Below are positions 60,901 to 64,000 of a stretch of DNA of 64,000 nucleotides, piece by piece. Source of the DNA: Carettochelys insculpta. Lineage: Eukaryota; Chordata; Testudines; Carettochelyidae. Every line of letters begins with the position of its first letter. The first letter of the stretch is position 1. A program made the translations under genes and the position numbers. Below the pieces are notes generated by a model. It made no database searches. It was not told the origin of the DNA and saw only the letters and a list, made by a program, of their open reading frames with translations. Location of the stretch: NCBI RefSeq assembly GCF_033958435.1, contig NC_134152.1, positions 22,914,001 through 22,978,000 on the forward strand, given 5' to 3'.

Positions 60901-63640
60901 TACCCAGGGTCTGAGCAGTTCCATCAATAACCATGGGCTGGGCTCAGGTGGCAGCAATCAGATAATTGCCCTCCCCACTTCCTCCCTGTGCACATGTTGT
61001 CATAATTTGGGGCATCACAGGGACAGCAGGAACAGGTCAGTTCCCACACGTACAGGAGCCAACTGGCTCTTAACTGCTGTCCCAGTGGTGTGCCAAATTT
61101 TCAGGTGCCCTAGGCAGTCACGTGTTCCATGTAGTCATAGGGATAGCTCTGCTAAGGAAGTTATGGTAGTGTAGAGAAAGTAAACAGGAAGTCTCAGAGG
61201 GGTAGATAGGGCATCAGTCTGTAGCTTCACCAAACAAAAAAACAAGCAGTCCTGTAGCACCTTAAAGACTAACAATGAGATTTCATGGGTAAGACCTACC
61301 ACATCGGAAAGCAAAGGCTACAGAAGGGTTCAGACATGAACTAAATAAACTTATGTGGGATAGGACCATCTATTAGCCACAGGTTGCACCTGCCTAGTTC
61401 AGCAAGGTCAGGACCTGACAGGTCCCAAAACAAGAAAATTTGCCGGACCAGGGGAGGTCCGGGGCTTCTGCTTCCAGGTGGTCTCACACTTCTGGGGGCT
61501 GCAGTGGCCCCAGGTTCATGTTCCCCTGGGGCTCCAGCCCTGGCCCCACACTGCTGCAAGGCTGCCCCAGGGCCCTGGCCCACCCTGCACTGCCACGGCA
61601 CAGACATGGACTCTGACTCCAGCCCCAGCCTTGGCCCAGGCCCCAGAGATGCTGGCTCCAGCTGGGCTGCCGGACACTTGCTTGCAGACGTTGGTCCTGG
61701 TCCCAGCTCTGGAACTCTCTGGTCGTGGAACATCTGTGGTCCAGCAGGACTATGGACATTGCTGGATGACGGAGTCTCAGATTTGAGAGGTGCAACCTGT
61801 AGTAGCCAGAATGGGCGGGGATGGTTTCCCTAGCCTTTGTTTGCCAGAGGCTGGGACTGGGCAACAAGGTGGATCATTTGATGATTGCCTCTTCTGTTCA
61901 TTCCCTTTGAGACACTTGACATTGGCCATTGTTGGAAGACAGGATAAGTGGGCTGAATGGACCTTTGGTGTAACCCAGTCTGGCTGTTTCTATGTTCTTA
62001 TATGCCACAAAATTATAGAAAATTACTAGAAAATACAATACAAGAAAATTAAAATATTTGCCCTAAAAACAATCTTAATATGTTTACAACTTCTACAACA
62101 CATAGCAACACATCTTACTTTTGAATGCCAGTGCCAAGCTGATGTACTTCCTTAAAGGGATAGAAGAATTTAATTTAAATGAGGATGAAATCATACTGGA
62201 AGTGTTGTATAACATAAGTAAATATGAATGCTGATTAAAACCTTAGTTCCCTGCAATTATAAATTAAAATTTGCAGAAGGTATTTGATACTTTAGCCTGG
62301 AATTATTTATTAGGGCTTCCCAGAGCTTTCTGTGTTCAGGGAGTCAGTTATACAGTTCAACACTTGAGCTCACCTGAGAGATACTGTAACTGCCAGTTCA
62401 ATACAAATAAACGTAAAGTGCAACACGAGACCAGGTGACACTGAGTTAAATTTAGCTGTGCATAATTTCCATAAAGGACTTTTTCATCTGATACTTGCAA
62501 ATAACTACAAGTGATTAAATATACTCCATGAATGTTAATTTCATCCCAGGAGGATGATTTCACATATACAAGTTCTGTTATTTCTTTCAACTTTCATTGA
62601 TAGCTTTTTAAAATAATAATTAATATCCTTAAGATTTGCCTGTAATTTTACTCAGGTATAAGAAATAAAGCTCAAGACTTACTCTATGCAGTGTTGTTGT
62701 AGCCATGGCAGTCTCAGTTTGGTAGAAGAGACAAGGTGTGTGAGTAATATCTTTTACTGGGCCAACTGGTGTTGGTCCAGTAAAAGATATTCTTTCATTC
62801 ACCTTGTCTCTCTGAAAGTTATTTGTGTCACATATTATATAGTATAGCTAATTAGGAGATTAAGGCTATTTCCACACTGCACACTTTACTATAGAGCAGC
62901 AGGAAAGTGTTTTTTGTTATTAAAATTTATGCTATTCAGGGGACTTTTTTCACATCCCTGAGCAATAACAAAAGTGCAGTGTAGACATAGTCTAGGTTGG
63001 TTCAGTCAGTTTTAAATACAGTTAAACATTTCAAACATGAAGGTGGGATTTAATGTGGTATCAAGCATATGTACTGCACTGCATCAGATCTTGTGATAGT
63101 GTAATAAGAATAGAATGATTATGATATGATTAATTAGATCCCCAATGTACTGTGGGAAAATAGGGAGATGGGCCCAATCTTACCTCCGTGAAAATCAGTG
63201 ATAGGATTTCTATCAACTTCAATGGAAGCAGGATTGGGCCAAGTATTGGACACTTTTCATCTCCAAATTCATGGTTCAAGTTCAACTCATCTTATCACTA
63301 GTGTTTCCTGATCGCTGTTCAGTGATCTATGTCAAATTAGTCTAGCGAACTTATTCCTGTTTTTATTTGATGTTTGTTCACCTCTCAGAGATATTGTCAT
63401 AGTTCATATTCTTGTTGGCTGTCTCAATGCAGAGATCAGACTATATGGTCAAGGGAATGAAATATCCAGTATCTGCTAGAGGGGATCCCTCCGAATCAGA
63501 GTCTGATTGTAGTGATATGACAGCCATTTGAGAATCACATTTTATCATATATCCTAGGAGGTGATAAGCTCCGTACATGTGTTCTTCGCCCACCAGGCAT
63601 CTATGGACCAGGAGAGCAAAGACATCTGCCACGAGTATCG
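48594..63640 (+). CDS. SDR42E2: SDR42E2-like dehydrogenase, gene 2 (5' six coding exons; 3' end outside window)
   Basis: Tandem paralogue of gene 1. Exons: 48594-48908 (coding part), 49481-49576, 54679-54736, 57006-57124, 59950-60025 and 63558-63640, joining to 249 codons without a stop. Exon 1 holds the dinucleotide-binding [14 protein letters not shown], then [16 protein letters not shown]; exon 2 has [29 protein letters not shown]; later exons carry [11 protein letters not shown], the catalytic YYSKTK and [16 protein letters not shown]. Two in-frame starts are possible: ATG at 48594 (A at -3, G at +4) gives a 58-residue leader with no recognised domain; ATG at 48768 (A at -3) starts directly at the Rossmann strand. 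All catalytic positions visible are intact, so this looks like a functional gene. The C-terminal half lies beyond the window. Confidence 0.85.
49481..49576 (+). CDS. SDR42E2: Gene 2 exon 2 ([17 protein letters not shown])
   Basis: 96 bp, acceptor tatattacag, donor GTAAGT, phase 0 at both ends. It encodes the acidic DVRD turn and [12 protein letters not shown], the conserved strand and loop before the next exon LQKGKIE. Confidence 0.9.
50127..50532 (+). mobile_element. Harbinger-like MITE with TTA duplication
   Basis: Begins GGCTACATCTACACTAG, ends tgtagacatagcc, flanked by TTA at 50124-50126 and 50533-50535. The interior is T- and AAGAA-rich, different from the 51487 element. Confidence 0.85.
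50692..51251 (+). mobile_element. Two overlapping Tigger-like elements with inverted flanks
   Basis: CAGTAAACCCCCGAGTC at 50692 (right end lost) and CAGTAAACCCCCGATACG at 50889 with partner tatatcgggtgtttactg ending at 51220. The second element's flanks are themselves inverted copies: aaaaattgagtatcagttt at 50859 and the inverse of it up to 51251. Confidence 0.7.
51487..52196 (+). mobile_element. 710-bp Harbinger-like deletion derivative of the Myb-bearing element
   Basis: Termini GGCTGCGTCTACACGTGCA and the inverse ending ...GTAGCC, flanked by AAT at 51484-51486 and 52197-52199. Internal words such as gcggatgggaatagcgccct and ggggccctttaagggagc match, in reverse orientation, the outer parts of 44832-47050; the Myb gene is missing. 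Confidence 0.85.
53340..53644 (-). mobile_element. Tigger-like repeat, ACAGGTTGAA family, TA duplication
   Basis: Left CAGTTGAACCTCTCTTG after TA, right aggttgaacctg followed by TA. Its middle (gggtaaattacagctaaata) is the reverse of the copies at 20276 and 28339. Confidence 0.75.
54679..54736 (+). CDS. SDR42E2: Gene 2 exon 3 ([19 protein letters not shown])
   Basis: 58 bp, acceptor tttttctag, donor GTATGT. About 15 of 58 bases differ from the gene 1 exon at 3056. Confidence 0.9.
56096..56281 (-). mobile_element. hAT-like MITE, CAGTGTTCCC family
   Basis: Begins ccagtgttcctctaattttt, ends caaggaacactg. The eight-base flanks do not match. Confidence 0.75.
56845..56946 (+). mobile_element. CR1 LINE 3' end fragment
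   Basis: Reads ggggcacctggcactggcc, aggatactgggctaaac and ggccattcttatgttctagg. It lies only 60 bases before a gene 2 exon, close to the branch-point region. Confidence 0.8.
57006..57124 (+). CDS. SDR42E2: Gene 2 exon 4 ([11 protein letters not shown])
   Basis: 119 bp, acceptor atcactgcag, donor GTATTT. It encodes [15 protein letters not shown]... to YFPLEK, the counterpart of the gene 1 exon at 4602. Confidence 0.9.
57251..57473 (+). mobile_element. Harbinger-like MITE, CTACTTCGAAG type, copy 1
   Basis: Begins gactgtgtctacactac, ends gtgtcgatgcacccc, with many cttcgaag words. Flanks CAT and ATT, so the duplication is uncertain. Confidence 0.7.
57569..57835 (+). mobile_element. Harbinger-like MITE, CTACTTCGAAG type, copy 2, TAT duplication
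   Basis: Begins GGCTGTGTCTACACTAC, ends agtatagacacaccc, flanked by TAT at 57566-57568 and 57836-57838. Closely similar to copy 1, in the same orientation, 95 bases away. Confidence 0.85.
57840..59625. other. Gene 2 intron 4, unassigned stretch
   Basis: Mostly AT-rich unique sequence. Open frames up to 113 codons near 58636-59366 lack family motifs and splice context. Confidence 0.4.
59628..59786 (+). repeat. Unnamed interspersed repeat shared with 31793-31968
   Basis: Shared words aagttatgataa, gtggtcctag and aactctctcaaatatatag. Confidence 0.55.
59950..60025 (+). CDS. SDR42E2: Gene 2 exon 5 with catalytic YxxxK
   Basis: 76 bp, acceptor ctgtttttag, donor [22 protein letters not shown] keeps the catalytic Tyr and Lys. 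Confidence 0.9.
60456..61151 (+). mobile_element. hAT-like element nested in CR1
   Basis: Termini CAGAGCCATCCCTAG and catagggatagctctg. Flanks CTAAGGTC (60448-60455) and CTAAGGAA (61152-61159), 6 of 8 matching. Confidence 0.75.
61200..61310 (-). mobile_element. Penelope-tail-like fragment nested in CR1
   Basis: Reads caagcagtcctgtagcacct and taaagactaacaatgag. Confidence 0.7.
61377..61801 (+). mobile_element. Tigger-like repeat nested in CR1
   Basis: Left acaggttgcacctgcctag, right gagaggtgcaacctgt; GC-rich core. CR1 words tattagcca and tagccagaatggg lie on either side. Confidence 0.7.
62690..62815 (+). mobile_element. Penelope-tail-like fragment with hairpin
   Basis: Starts ttgttgtagccatggcagtc. 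Arms 62728-62766 and 62771-62810 are near-perfect reverse complements around a 4-base loop (tggt). Confidence 0.65.
62862..62992 (+). mobile_element. Harbinger-like short MITE
   Basis: Begins GGCTATTTCCACACTGC, ends gcagtgtagacatagtc, flanked by TAA and TAG. Confidence 0.65.
62993..63557. other. Gene 2 intron 5 end, no feature recognised
   Basis: Unique-looking intron sequence before the exon at 63558. After 63640 the window continues 360 bases into intron 6 with nothing named. Confidence 0.5.
63558..63640 (+). CDS. SDR42E2: Gene 2 exon 6 ([18 protein letters not shown])
   Basis: 83 bp, acceptor tatatcctag, donor GTATTT. The last exon of gene 2 inside the window. Confidence 0.9.
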
Positions 63641-64000
63641 GTATTTATTATATTTTATTTTTATAAAAACAACTTTTTGTTAACATAAAATAGCATGTGT
63701 TGTAATTAATGCCATAGATTAATGGGGTAGTTGTCTGATAACAGGTATGATCTGCTCTAAGGTTATTTCAGACCTTACAATTTATAAAATTGCACATGCT
63801 TTAAGCAGAAAATATGTGTTTAAAGAATGTGCAAAAATAATCATTGTCATTCTTTGCCACAAGCAAACGTAAATGCAGCAATTGTGCATGGCTTTGCAAT
63901 AGTTTAGTTAATAATGTAACAGGTTCATATATGATATTTCAGGCTTCACTTTTCAACTTGTACTCAAAAGTTTAAAATATTAAGACAGGGTGATACAGCA

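Larger units (their letters stand above)
60142..62005 (+). mobile_element. CR1 LINE 3' fragment carrying three later insertions
   Basis: CR1 pieces: 60142-60455 (actgtggatagttctct, aggttcagaaaatgacaac), a short piece around 61152-61200 and 61305-61376, and 61800-62005 to the terminal tggctgtttctatgttctta. Interrupted by a hAT-like element, a Penelope-tail fragment and a Tigger-like repeat. Confidence 0.75.

Overview
This window is vertebrate nuclear DNA: introns with GT-AG splice sites, a heavy load of interspersed repeats and only two protein-coding genes, both on the + strand. Abundant CR1 LINEs, hAT and Tc1/mariner-like DNA transposons, Penelope-like debris and a tRNA-related SINE resembling the Cry SINEs of hidden-necked turtles (42301-42490) point to a sauropsid, most likely a cryptodiran turtle. 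The species cannot be read from the sequence.

Gene 1 (3056-33159) is the 3' part of a short-chain dehydrogenase/reductase that I recognise as SDR42E2-like. Nine coding exons are visible, all in compatible splice phase with no internal stop, ending in a C-terminal membrane segment and a TAA at 33157-33159. The first coding exons lie to the left of the window. Exons at 9275, 19386, 22813 and 28990 are short and easily missed.

Gene 2 (48594-63640, running off the right edge) is a tandem paralogue in the same orientation. It starts inside the window and shows six exons; the four that can be compared have the same lengths and phases as in gene 1. It carries the glycine-rich dinucleotide-binding motif and the YxxxK catalytic signature. 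Only the 3' exons of gene 1 and only the 5' exons of gene 2 are in view, so the array may extend on either side.

The 15 kb between the genes, and most intron sequence, is repeats. Main items: a CR1 5' half with ORF1 esterase and ORF2 endonuclease (1-1850, minus); a CR1 with an oppositely oriented CR1 nested inside it (13040-15270); a 4 kb LINE of another type with few disabling mutations and a C-terminal zinc finger (23455-27560, minus); two related solo LTRs (3535-3952, 18474-18870); a Penelope-like element with GIY-YIG domain (37970-38990); and a 2.2 kb PIF/Harbinger-like element encoding only a Myb/SANT-like protein, apparently spliced, nested in a CR1 (44832-47050). A 710 bp internally deleted relative of the last element lies at 51487-52196, with smaller MITE-like elements around it. 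Many short DNA transposons can be bounded by their target-site duplications.

No tRNA, rRNA, CRISPR or prokaryote-type feature was seen. The best candidates for a closer look are the tandem SDR42E2 pair with a possible gene-conversion patch in one exon, the Myb-only Harbinger lineage with its deletion derivatives, and a 123 bp intronic duplication that sits inside another transposon.
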